From Mycobacterium sp. (lineage in GTDB: Bacteria; Actinomycetota; Actinomycetes; Mycobacteriales; Mycobacteriaceae), in NCBI RefSeq assembly GCF_004298145.1, contig NZ_SCRH01000053.1, positions 62,001-126,000 on the forward strand: 64,000 nucleotides of DNA, read 5' to 3'. Below are positions 40,358-48,623 of this stretch, one piece after another. Both the position numbers and the translations under genes were made by a program. Below the pieces are notes generated by a model. The model saw only the letters and a program-made list of their open reading frames with translations, was not told the origin of the DNA and did not search any database. Numbering within the stretch: position 1 is the stretch's first letter; every line of letters begins with the position of its first letter.

Positions 40358-41876
40358 CCGCCTGCCGCAGCTTGTTTTTCGCGAGTTTGCCGGTCGGTGT
40401 CCGGGGCAGGTCGTCGACGAACTCGACCGAGCGGGGCGCCTTGTAATGGGCGATCCTGTCGCGAACGTAGTCGATGAGCTCTGCTGCGAGGGCATCGGTT
40501 CCACTCACCCCCGGTGCCGCCTGCACGAAAGCTTTGACCTCCTCGCCCATTTCGGGGTGGGGAACGCCGATGACAGCGACATCGAACACCGCGGGGTGCA
40601 GCGCTAGGGCGTTCTCCACTTCCTGCGGGTAGATGTTGACCCCGCCGGAGATAATCATGAACGACTTCCGGTCCGTCAGGTACAGGAAGCCATCAGGGTC
40701 GAGATAGCCGAGATCGCCGACGGTCGTCCAGAACGGATGTTTCGGGTGGCAGGCCGCGGCGGTCTTGTCGGGATCATTGTGGTACTCGAACGGAAGGTGA
40801 TCGCGTTCGAAGTACACGGTGCCGACGGCACCCGCGGGTACCTCGTCCCCGTCGTCGTCGCAGATATGCAGCGCCCCGAGCACGCTTCGCCCGACCGACC
40901 CCGGATGGGCGAGCCATTGCTGCGAGTCGATGAACGTCAGGCCGTGCGCCTCGGTGGAGCCGTAGAACTCGTAGAGAATCGGGCCGAGCCACTCGATCAT
41001 CGCCCGTTTGACATCCGCGGGGCAGGGCGCGGCGGAATGCATCAGCATCCGCAGGCTCGACAAGTCATGGCGTCGGCGGACGGTTTCGTCGAGTCTGAGC
41101 AACCGTACGAACATGGTGGGAACCAGCTGCGCGACGGTGACCCGGTACTGCTCGACGTAGCGCAGGGTGGCTTCGGCGTCGAACTTCTTGGCCAGCACCA
41201 CCGTGCCCCCGAGCGCCTGCACCATGCCGCACCATCGCAGGGGTGCGGCATGGTAGACGGGCGCGGGAGACAGATAGATGTCGGTGGCTTTGATTCCGTA
41301 GAACTGGCTGGCCATCGCGACGATCGGATCACCCGGTTCGTCGATACGGCGGCTCGGCAGCGGGGGCTTGATGCCCTTCGGGAATCCCGTTGTGCCAGAG
41401 GAGTACAGCATGACGGCGCCTGATGGCTCCGCGGGCAGGCGGGGGCCGGCCTCGGCGATGGCGGTTTCATAGCAGGCGAAGCCGGGAACGTCGCCGCCGA
41501 ATGCCAGCCGCAGCGCGGGGTTGCCGGCCTGCGCGGCGGCTTCGGCTGCCAGGTCGGCCAGTGCGGCCGAGACGATCACCGCGCGCGCACCCGAGTCGCG
41601 CACGATGTAGGCGGCCTCCCGCGCCGTGAGGTGGTGATTGACGGCGGTGATGTACAGGCCCGATCGCTGCGTGGCCCAGTAGACCTCCAACACCTCGGCG
41701 GCGTTGTCGGACAGCAGGGCGACGACATCGCCGGGGCGGAGTCCGGCGTCGTACAGCACCCGCGCCAGCGCAGCGGAGTTGTCGTCGAGTTGCCGGTAGG
41801 TCAACGCATGTCCGGATTCCGCAAGGATCACCGCGGGGCGGTCAGGCCCATTCTCGGCGTGGGTGGCCGGATACAC
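40341..41876 (-). CDS. Acyl-CoA synthetase (FadD-type, AMP-forming)
   Basis: This 511-residue adenylate-forming ligase makes acyl-CoA from acid, ATP and CoA. The P-loop is MLYSSGTTGFPKGIKPP near residue 155, the A5 motif is YEFYGSTEA near 305, A7/A8 is TVGDLGYLDPDGFLYLTDRKSFMIISGGVNIYPQEVE near 400, and the catalytic lysine is in PRTPTGKLAKNKLR at the end. It begins with GTG three bases after the aldehyde dehydrogenase stop, so the acid made there is its probable substrate. It is the last gene of the P450-ADH-ALDH-ligase run. Confidence 0.92.
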   Translation of the reverse strand: MYPATHAENGPDRPAVILAESGHALTYRQLDDNSAALARVLYDAGLRPGDVVALLSDNAAEVLEVYWATQRSGLYITAVNHHLTAREAAYIVRDSGARAVIVSAALADLAAEAAAQAGNPALRLAFGGDVPGFACYETAIAEAGPRLPAEPSGAVMLYSSGTTGFPKGIKPPLPSRRIDEPGDPIVAMASQFYGIKATDIYLSPAPVYHAAPLRWCGMVQALGGTVVLAKKFDAEATLRYVEQYRVTVAQLVPTMFVRLLRLDETVRRRHDLSSLRMLMHSAAPCPADVKRAMIEWLGPILYEFYGSTEAHGLTFIDSQQWLAHPGSVGRSVLGALHICDDDGDEVPAGAVGTVYFERDHLPFEYHNDPDKTAAACHPKHPFWTTVGDLGYLDPDGFLYLTDRKSFMIISGGVNIYPQEVENALALHPAVFDVAVIGVPHPEMGEEVKAFVQAAPGVSGTDALAAELIDYVRDRIAHYKAPRSVEFVDDLPRTPTGKLAKNKLRQAVTARN

Positions 41877-41879
41877 CGA

Positions 41880-43403
41880 TCAGGTCGCTTCCGCGGCGGC
41901 GGCCGACACGACTACGGCATAGACCCGCTTGGCGCGGTCATTGGTCATGTCGACATGGACGAACTTCTGCTCGGTGTACTCGTCGAGGGCGCCGGGTCCG
42001 AGCTCACGCCCGAGACCGCTTTGCTTCATACCGCCGAAGGGGAACATCGCGTTGACCATGTGCCAGTCGTTGATCCACACCGTGCCGGACTCCAATTCGC
42101 GCGCGATCGCCAACGCGCGTTCGTTATCCGCGGTCCACACGCCCGCGGACAATCCGTACTCGCTGTCGTTGGCGATCGCGACCGCCTCGGCGTCGTCGGC
42201 GCATTTGATCACGACGAGCACCGGCCCGAAGATCTCCTCCCTGGCCACCCGCATGTCGTTGGTGGCCCCGGTCAGGATCGTCGGCGCGACCCAATGACCA
42301 TCGGCGAACCGGGCTTCGGCGGGGACGGTGCCCTGGAAGGCGATCTGGCATCCCTCCTCCTGCCCGAGCGCGACGTACTTCTCCACCCGCGCTTGCTGTT
42401 TGGCGGATATCAGCGGTCCGATGTCCGTGGCCGGGTCCATCGGATCGCCCACGACGAGGGTGGACGCGCGGGCCACCAGCCGTCGCACGAACTCGTCGTG
42501 AATCGATACATGCAGCAGCAGCCGCGTTCCGGATTCGCAGGCCTGACCGGCCATCAGCAAGAATCCGAACAGCGTGCCGTCGACGGCCAGATCCAGGTCG
42601 GCGTCATCGCAGACGATGTTCGCGCCCTTGCCGCCCAGCTCGAGGGTGACCTTCTTGACGTTGCCGGCGGCGGCGCGCATCACGGTCTTGCCGACTTCCG
42701 TCGAGCCGGTGAAGGCCACCTTGCGAACATCGGGGTGTTCGGCGAGCCGGGCGCCGACGACCGGGCCGGGTCCGGTGACCACGTTCAGCACCCCCGCCGG
42801 CAGCCCGGCTTCGTCTGCCGCCCTGGCCAATTCGAGTAACGTCAGCGGCGTCTGGTCATCGGGCTTGAGCACTATCGTGTTGCCTGCCGCTAACGCGGGA
42901 CCCAGCTTCCACACCGCCAGCAGCAACGGGAAGTTCCACGGCACGATGCCGGCGCAGACGCCGACCGGCTCACGGCGAAGCACCCCGGCGGCCAGCGTGG
43001 GCGCTTGGATCAATGGTCCGGTTTCCTCGAAAGCATATGAGCGCGCCAACGAGGCGAAGTATTTCAGGTGGGCGATCGAGTAGCCCAGCAGGAACGCGCC
43101 CGCCGACCTTGCGGTCGCGCCGTTTTCGCGCACCTGCAGGGCGGTCAACTCGTCGAGCCGCGCGGCGAGGTTGTCGGCGATCGCGTCGAGGATGCGGGCG
43201 CGTTCGGTGGCGGGCGTCGACCGCCAGACACCGGAGGCATGTGCCGCGTGCGCCGCGGCGACGGCCTCGTCGGCCACGGTTACGTCGCCCTGGGCGACGG
43301 TCGCGACCACTTCATTGGTCGCGGGATCGCGCACCTCTAACCTGCTCGAGGCGTCGCGCCACCGCCCGTCGATGTACATCGGATAGTGCGCAATGCCGGT
43401 CAT
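41880..43403 (-). CDS. NAD(P)-dependent aldehyde dehydrogenase
   Basis: This 507-residue ALDH oxidises an aldehyde to the acid. Catalytic parts are VPWNFPLLLA (Asn) near residue 150, FTGSTEVGK near 225, VTLELGGKGANIV (Glu) near 250 and GQACESGTRLLLH (nucleophilic Cys) near 285. ATG at 43403 is preceded by GCGAGGACGAC; the frame extends to 43442 without a better signal. It lies between the mycofactocin-type alcohol dehydrogenase and the acyl-CoA ligase on the same strand, which is exactly the order of an alcohol-aldehyde-acid-CoA pathway. Confidence 0.93.
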   Translation of the reverse strand: MTGIAHYPMYIDGRWRDASSRLEVRDPATNEVVATVAQGDVTVADEAVAAAHAAHASGVWRSTPATERARILDAIADNLAARLDELTALQVRENGATARSAGAFLLGYSIAHLKYFASLARSYAFEETGPLIQAPTLAAGVLRREPVGVCAGIVPWNFPLLLAVWKLGPALAAGNTIVLKPDDQTPLTLLELARAADEAGLPAGVLNVVTGPGPVVGARLAEHPDVRKVAFTGSTEVGKTVMRAAAGNVKKVTLELGGKGANIVCDDADLDLAVDGTLFGFLLMAGQACESGTRLLLHVSIHDEFVRRLVARASTLVVGDPMDPATDIGPLISAKQQARVEKYVALGQEEGCQIAFQGTVPAEARFADGHWVAPTILTGATNDMRVAREEIFGPVLVVIKCADDAEAVAIANDSEYGLSAGVWTADNERALAIARELESGTVWINDWHMVNAMFPFGGMKQSGLGRELGPGALDEYTEQKFVHVDMTNDRAKRVYAVVVSAAAAEAT

Positions 43404-43553
43404 GTCGTCCTCGCTCTTGTTCATCGGATCCGTCGGCGCCATCGCGCGGAGCTCCTGAATCGGCCGGCGGCGTGGTGCGCCACGCTGACCCCGGCCGGGA
43501 TGCCCAGCGGAGCAGCAAGAATGGCCACGATGGTGATGAGATTCATGGGCGGT

Positions 43554-44660
43554 TCAGAACCGGATCAGTCCGCGGAGATTCACGCCGGCGTGCATGTCGG
43601 CGTAGCCCGTGTTGATCTCCTCCAGGGTGTACTCGCGGGTGACGAGTTCGTCGAGCTTCAATCGACCGGCGCGGTACAGGTCGAGCATCCGGGGTATGTC
43701 GTGGCGGGGATTGGACGATCCGAAAAGTGATCCGCGGACCTGCTTTTCGTACAGGGTCAGGTCGAACAGCGACATGTCGACGCGGGTGTCGGCCGGGTGC
43801 GGGATCGCGGTCATCACCACCCTGCCGCGCTTGCCGACCAGGCTCAGCGCCTGCGCGACATAGGTTCCCTCGGCCGAATCGGTGCTGACCACGCAGACGT
43901 CGGCCAGCTGGCCGCGCGTCAGGTCGGTGATCAGGGCCTGCGCCTCGTCCACCGTCGCCGCCGTGTGGGTGGCGCCGAACTCGACCGAACGATTCCGTTT
44001 GTACTCCACGGGATCGAGGGCGACGATGACGCGTGCGCCCGCGATCCGCGCGCCCTGCACCGCGTTCATCCCGATCCCGCCCACACCCATGACCACCACC
44101 GTGTCGCCGTCCCGGGCCTCGCCGGTGCGCACCATGCTGCCGTAGCCGGTGGTGACCCCGCAGCCGACCAGCGCGGCGGTGTCCAGCGCGGTGGCGGGGT
44201 CCACCTTGATCACCGACGCCAGCGGCACCACCGTGTATTCGGAAAAGGTTCCCAGCACGCACATTTGGCCCAACCCCTGGCCTTTGGCGTGGAACCGGAA
44301 GGTGCCGTCGAGCTGCGGTCCGGCGATGATGGCGGCGCCGAGTACGCACAGGTTGCTCATGCCCCGCGAACACGGTCCGCAACGACCGCAGGCCGGAATG
44401 AAACTCAACGCCACCGAATCCCCCTCGGCGACGTCGGTGACACCCGGTCCGACGTCGACGACGACGCCGGCGCCCTCGTGCCCACCGACCACCGGTAGCT
44501 GCATCGGCATGTCGCCGGTGATCAGGTGGTCATCGGAATGACACAGCCCGGCCGCGGCGATCTTGACCAGGACCTCGTTCTCCTTGGGCCCGTCGAGGTC
44601 GACCTCTTCGATCTCCCACTTCTGGTGCAGCCCCCACAGCACCGCCGCTTTGGTCTTCAT
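43554..44660 (-). CDS. NDMA-dependent (mycofactocin-type) alcohol dehydrogenase, AdhD-like
   Basis: This 368-residue zinc dehydrogenase has GLCHSDDHLITGD and GHEGAGVV for the catalytic zinc, CGRCGPCSRGMSNLC for the structural zinc and GVGGIGMNAVQGARIAGA for NAD. The start MKTKAAVLWGLHQKWEIEEVDLDGP and the whole length follow M. tuberculosis AdhD (Rv3086) and the NDMA-dependent group. Members hold NAD tightly and need mycofactocin to recycle it. It lies 16 bases downstream of the P450 gene, so it probably oxidises the alcohol that the P450 makes. Confidence 0.92.
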   Translation of the reverse strand: MKTKAAVLWGLHQKWEIEEVDLDGPKENEVLVKIAAAGLCHSDDHLITGDMPMQLPVVGGHEGAGVVVDVGPGVTDVAEGDSVALSFIPACGRCGPCSRGMSNLCVLGAAIIAGPQLDGTFRFHAKGQGLGQMCVLGTFSEYTVVPLASVIKVDPATALDTAALVGCGVTTGYGSMVRTGEARDGDTVVVMGVGGIGMNAVQGARIAGARVIVALDPVEYKRNRSVEFGATHTAATVDEAQALITDLTRGQLADVCVVSTDSAEGTYVAQALSLVGKRGRVVMTAIPHPADTRVDMSLFDLTLYEKQVRGSLFGSSNPRHDIPRMLDLYRAGRLKLDELVTREYTLEEINTGYADMHAGVNLRGLIRF

Positions 44661-44676
44661 CCGAAACTCCTTCGGG

Positions 44677-45951
44677 TCAGCGCTTCTCGGGTGTCCAGGT
44701 CGCCGGCAGGCTGTTGACGCCGTTGATGAAGTTGGCCAGCGCGTAGTGCGGCTCCGGTGCCGAGATGTCCGGAATGCGTGTGTAGACCTCGGTCAGCAAC
44801 GCCTTGAGCATGGTGCGGGCCAGCGCCGCGCCCAGGCAGAAGTGCGGGCCGCCCCCGCCGAAGGCCATGTGCGGGTTCGGGTTTCGCAGGATGTCGAACG
44901 AATGGGGATTTTCGAAGACGTCCTCGTCGCGGTTGCCCGAGTAGTACCACAGCACGACCTTGTCGCCCGCCTTGATCTCCGAGCCGCGCACGGTGATGTC
45001 CTGGGTGGCGGTGCGGCGCATGTGCAGCAACGGCGATCCCCAGCGCAACACCTCCTCGAGCGCGGTGCCGACCCGGCCGTCGACGTCCTCGACCAGCAGT
45101 GCGCGCTGCTCGGGGAACTTCGAGAGGGCCGCGATGGCGTGGGCCGAGGCGTGCCGCGTGGTGTCGTTGGACGCGACGCCCATCAACACGAAGAACGCCT
45201 TCAGCTCGTCGTCGGTCATCTTCTTGCCGTCGAACTCGGCCTGCACCATCCAGGTCATCAGATCGTCACCGGGGTTGGCCCGCCGCTCGGGGATCAGCAC
45301 CGTCGCGACCTCGTGCAGGTCCATCACGGCGCCCATGAACAGTTCGAGTTCGCTCTGCTCACCGCGGATGTTCGGGTCTGTCCAACCCACCAGCCGTTGG
45401 GCGGCGCGAACGGCCGTGTCACGCAGCTCACCGTCGGGCAACCCGAAGAAGCTGCCGAAGATGCGACCGGGCAGCTTGACCGACACGAGCTGGACGAAGT
45501 CGCCTTCACCGAGGTGCGCCATCTCGCTGACCAGGTCGTGGGCGTGGCCGCGGATCCAGCCTTCCAAGCGGCGCACGTTCCTGGTCTTGAAGGCTTCCGT
45601 CGTGATCCCGCGCAGCTGGGTGTGGCGCGGGGCGTCCATGGCGATGAACGACTGCGCGATCGCCACCGCCTCGGGGGCGAAGTCCTCCATCGTGATGCCC
45701 TGCGCGGAGGAGAAGATCTCCGGGTGGCGGCTGGCCATGCGGATGTCGTCTTGTTTGGTCAGCGACCAGAATCCCCTGGTGTTGAGCTCGGGGGGCAGCA
45801 GATCAGACTCCGCGGGGCGGCTCCACGGCACGGGGTTCTCCGCGCGCAGGACGGCGAAGCCGGCGTCGCGCTCTTCCGGGGGTCTCGCCCAGAACTCGCG
45901 GGCACTGAGATCGATGTCTTTGTGGGTGGGCGCGGTCGTGGATGCGGTCAT
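44677..45951 (-). CDS. Cytochrome P450 (CYP124/CYP125/CYP188-like group)
   Basis: This 424-residue soluble P450 begins MTASTTAPTHKDIDLSAREFWARPPEERDAGF, followed by the normal bacterial layout. The I-helix is FVLMGVASNDTTRHASAHAI, the E-x-x-R is EEVLRW, and the heme loop is MAFGGGGPHFCLGAALAR with the cysteine ligand. It resembles mycobacterial P450s that hydroxylate methyl-branched lipids or sterol side chains; the exact family cannot be read by eye. A [3Fe-4S] ferredoxin gene lies 2.1 kb away. ATG at 45951; the longer frame to 46158 has no support. Confidence 0.9.
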   Translation of the reverse strand: MTASTTAPTHKDIDLSAREFWARPPEERDAGFAVLRAENPVPWSRPAESDLLPPELNTRGFWSLTKQDDIRMASRHPEIFSSAQGITMEDFAPEAVAIAQSFIAMDAPRHTQLRGITTEAFKTRNVRRLEGWIRGHAHDLVSEMAHLGEGDFVQLVSVKLPGRIFGSFFGLPDGELRDTAVRAAQRLVGWTDPNIRGEQSELELFMGAVMDLHEVATVLIPERRANPGDDLMTWMVQAEFDGKKMTDDELKAFFVLMGVASNDTTRHASAHAIAALSKFPEQRALLVEDVDGRVGTALEEVLRWGSPLLHMRRTATQDITVRGSEIKAGDKVVLWYYSGNRDEDVFENPHSFDILRNPNPHMAFGGGGPHFCLGAALARTMLKALLTEVYTRIPDISAPEPHYALANFINGVNSLPATWTPEKR

Positions 45952-46087
45952 CGGGGGCCCTTTCTGGCAATGTGCGGTGGCGCGCGTCACCGCGGCGTTG
46001 CACCCATGCTGGCCAGCGCGGCGGCGGTACGGCACAGGCGCGAGTGCCATCCACTGGCCTGCGCGGGCCAGCGCGTGGAACCGGCGA

Positions 46088-47401
46088 TCAGGCGATCGGG
46101 GCGCGGAAGGTGGCGACCAACCCACCGCCGTCGCGCGCACTGAAGCCCACCCGGCCACCCATCGCCTCGGCGATCTGCTGCACGATCCACAGGCCCAGCC
46201 CGGCGGTGCCGCGTTGCCCGCCGACGCTGACGTACTTGGTGGTCAGCTCGCCAAGACTCTCGGGCGGGATGCCCGGACCCCGGTCGGCCACCGTGAGGAC
46301 CAACTCCTCGCCGTCCCGGGAGCAGGTCATGTCGACCGGTTCGCCCCGGCCATGCCGGGAGGCATTCTCCAGCAGGTTGGTCAGCACGCGGCGCAGCCCC
46401 TGAGCGTTCACGGCCACGGCCCCGACGTCGTCGCTCACGGACAGCCGCAACCGCGGTGGTGCCAGGCCGACCGCGTCGGCGGCGGCAACGATGAGGTCGG
46501 CCACGTCGACGCGGCGGACCCGGCCCGCCGAGAATGTCGGGCGGCGACTGAGCGCGACGTCGGACAGGGCGTCGAGCATGTCGGCGAGGTGGTGCACGTG
46601 CCGGGCCACCAGCTGCAGACTGGTGTCCCGGTCGGCCTGCGACATCGGCTGGGTCGACGTCAGCGCCTCGGTCAGCGCCTCCAAGGACGTGACGGGAGTG
46701 CGGAATTCGTGCACCAGCACCTGGAGTCCATCCTGTTGCGACTGGTAGGACCGCAGCAGGCGCGCCCGCAGGTCTCGCTCCTCTTCGGCGGCGGCGTGTT
46801 CGGCCTCGGCATCTACCAGCGCCCGCAGCCGCGAGCGGTGTTCGCGTTCGGCGAGCGCGGACAGCCCCGCGGTGATGATCGCGATGAAGATCAGATACAG
46901 CGCCGACCAGCCGGCCTGCAGCGCCGGAGCCGCCGGGCTGACCGGATGTTCTGGCGACGAGATCAGCGCCACGGGGATGTAGGCGGCGCCCAAAAGGATT
47001 GCGACCAGCAGGGTTTCGTTGAACGACAGCCGCGCCGCCGAGGCGATGACCGCGAGCGCCAACACGGCGACCACGGGGCTGTAGACGCCCCCGCTCAGCG
47101 CGATGAGCGCCAGCGTGAATGCCGAGTCGAAGCCGGTGACCAGCCACGCGTACCGGGTGCGCCGGACCTCCAGCTGGGGATAGGCCATCGCGACGGCCGC
47201 GTAGACGATCGCGCCCCCCAGCACCGCCACAGTGGCCGGCGCGTGCTGGCGGACCCACTGGGGTCCGATGGCCAGCAGCACGCCGATCGAGATAACCACA
47301 GCGACCCGCACCGCGACGACGGTGCGGGCCAGCCCGTAGTCCTCGCCGTCGAAGTCCACCGTGGTTCGGAGCTGATCGAGCGGTCTCACCCAGCTGACCA
47401 T
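46088..47401 (-). CDS. Membrane sensor histidine kinase
   Basis: This 437-residue kinase has an N-terminal membrane domain with about five or six helices (residues 25-190), a short coiled coil rich in Ala/Glu/Arg, a HisKA domain with the phosphorylated His in VHEFRTPVTSLEAL near residue 228, and a HATPase with NLLENASRHGRG (N), DRGPGIP (G1) and GTAGLGLWIV (G2). The ligand would be sensed in or near the membrane. It is divergent from a response regulator with only 24 bases between starts and lies just upstream of the P450 gene, so the pair probably controls that cluster. Confidence 0.9.
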   Translation of the reverse strand: MVSWVRPLDQLRTTVDFDGEDYGLARTVVAVRVAVVISIGVLLAIGPQWVRQHAPATVAVLGGAIVYAAVAMAYPQLEVRRTRYAWLVTGFDSAFTLALIALSGGVYSPVVAVLALAVIASAARLSFNETLLVAILLGAAYIPVALISSPEHPVSPAAPALQAGWSALYLIFIAIITAGLSALAEREHRSRLRALVDAEAEHAAAEEERDLRARLLRSYQSQQDGLQVLVHEFRTPVTSLEALTEALTSTQPMSQADRDTSLQLVARHVHHLADMLDALSDVALSRRPTFSAGRVRRVDVADLIVAAADAVGLAPPRLRLSVSDDVGAVAVNAQGLRRVLTNLLENASRHGRGEPVDMTCSRDGEELVLTVADRGPGIPPESLGELTTKYVSVGGQRGTAGLGLWIVQQIAEAMGGRVGFSARDGGGLVATFRAPIA

Positions 47402-47425
47402 AGGGTTGGGGCTAGCATCGCGGCA

Positions 47426-48100
47426 ATGACTCGCTCGCCGTATGTCGTGGTGATCGTGGACGACCATGAGCTGTTCGCGCAGGGCCTGGCCCTGTTGCTC
47501 ACCCGCGAATGGGGCGAACTGTTCACCGTCGGCGGCCAGACGACGTACGTCGAAGAGGCCGCCGACCTGGTGGCCCGCTGCGCCGCCGATGTCGCGATCA
47601 TCGACCTGTCGATGCCCCCGCTGGGCGGCGTCGCCGCCATCCGGCACATCAAGGCGCGCCACCCGAAAACCCGGATCCTGGCGCTGTCGGGGACCGACGA
47701 CCTGGCGCTGGCCGAAGAGGCGTTGCGGGCCGGCGCCGACGGCTTTCTGCCCAAGACCGCGCGGCCCGAGGCGCTGGCGGGGCCACTATGGACGATCGCG
47801 GAGGGCCTGCGCGTCATCGACAGTGCGCTGCTCGATGCGCTGCTGAGCAACACCCGCAAGCCGCCGTCCGAGCTGCTGGACAACCTCAGCGCCCAGGATC
47901 TCCAGCTATGGACCCTGCTCGCGACCGGCATGGAGACCGGCGACATCGCCCAGCGGATGCTGGTGTCGGAGCGCACCGCCAAACGCATGGTGGCCGCGCT
48001 GCTGCACAAACTCGGGGTCGGCAACCGCATCGCCGCTGCCGCGCTGGCCGGACGCTACCGGTTGCTCGACGATGTCGCCGAAACCGGCCGCATCAGTTGA
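47426..48100 (+). CDS. LuxR/NarL-type response regulator
   Basis: This 224-residue regulator has a receiver domain with acidic Asp12-Asp13, phosphorylated Asp60 in AIIDLSMPP, Thr/Ser in LALSGTDD and Lys110 in FLPKTA. The C-terminal helix-turn-helix, about residues 150-215, reads LWTLLATGMETGDIAQRMLVSERTAKRMVAALLHKLGVGNR, a LuxR-type fold. The ATG is the only sensible start. Its gene is divergent from the sensor kinase. Its 3' end overlaps the ferredoxin stop by eight bases. Probable targets are the flanking degradation genes. Confidence 0.92.
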   Translation: MTRSPYVVVIVDDHELFAQGLALLLTREWGELFTVGGQTTYVEEAADLVARCAADVAIIDLSMPPLGGVAAIRHIKARHPKTRILALSGTDDLALAEEALRAGADGFLPKTARPEALAGPLWTIAEGLRVIDSALLDALLSNTRKPPSELLDNLSAQDLQLWTLLATGMETGDIAQRMLVSERTAKRMVAALLHKLGVGNRIAAAALAGRYRLLDDVAETGRIS

Positions 48101-48287
48101 GGATTCGGATCGCTTGCGCGGGACACATTGCGGCTGCCCGAATCACCGCTTCACGGTCGGCTTCGGGCGGGTCCGGCTCGAGCACCACCACTTGTTCGGC
48201 GCCGTCGGGAATGTCGAAGACGTCGGGAGCGGCCAGTAGGCACTGCCCGTGCCCCTCGCACAGGTTGTAGTCGACGGTGATGTGCAT
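48093..48287 (-). CDS. [3Fe-4S]-type ferredoxin
   Basis: This 64-residue ferredoxin has the ligand set CEGHGQC at residues 10-16 and a third cysteine in AMCPAQAI near residue 55. That spacing, with His between the first cysteines, is that of P450-partner ferredoxins such as M. tuberculosis Fdx and FdxD. No reductase is encoded nearby. Its likely partner is the P450 at 44677-45951. ATG at 48287. Confidence 0.9.
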   Translation of the reverse strand: MHITVDYNLCEGHGQCLLAAPDVFDIPDGAEQVVVLEPDPPEADREAVIRAAAMCPAQAIRILN

Positions 48288-48623
48288 GAGCGCCAGTATC
48301 GGCGCCGGCCGCCCCCGGCCGGGCGGCCCCGCTGCGCCAGATTTGGCCTGCCCGGGCCAGCAGCAGGTCGATGCGGCGTTTTCAGTCCGGCCTCGGGCAT
48401 CGCCAGGACATACCCGGCTCCGATGCGCCCGGCCGGCTCGGCGCCCCGCTGCCAGCCATGGTGGCTCACGTCGTCACCGCGGTGCAGCAACCGTCCCGCG
48501 CCCACCCCCCAAGCGAGAACAGCTTCGCTATTTTAGAGAAGGTAGTTCTTCGCTGCCGAGAGACGAATTACGATCGCTGGTGACCTGTGCCGGGTCCCGC
48601 GTGGCCCCTGACGATCGGAGTCC
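48288..48623. other. Promoter region between ferredoxin and thiolase operon
   Basis: These 336 bases hold no convincing gene. The ferredoxin promoter would lie at the left and the thiolase-operon promoter at the right. The AT-rich part, 48523-48575, is the likely promoter of the thiolase operon. A GGAG at 48617-48620 lies just before the coding region. No clear response-regulator repeat was found by eye. Confidence 0.5.

Noticed and set aside
44960..48100. A 1046-residue plus-strand frame through the P450 and kinase genes
   Set aside because: Only the last 224 residues are a real protein (the response regulator). The rest is antisense to well-supported minus-strand genes, as happens in high-GC DNA.
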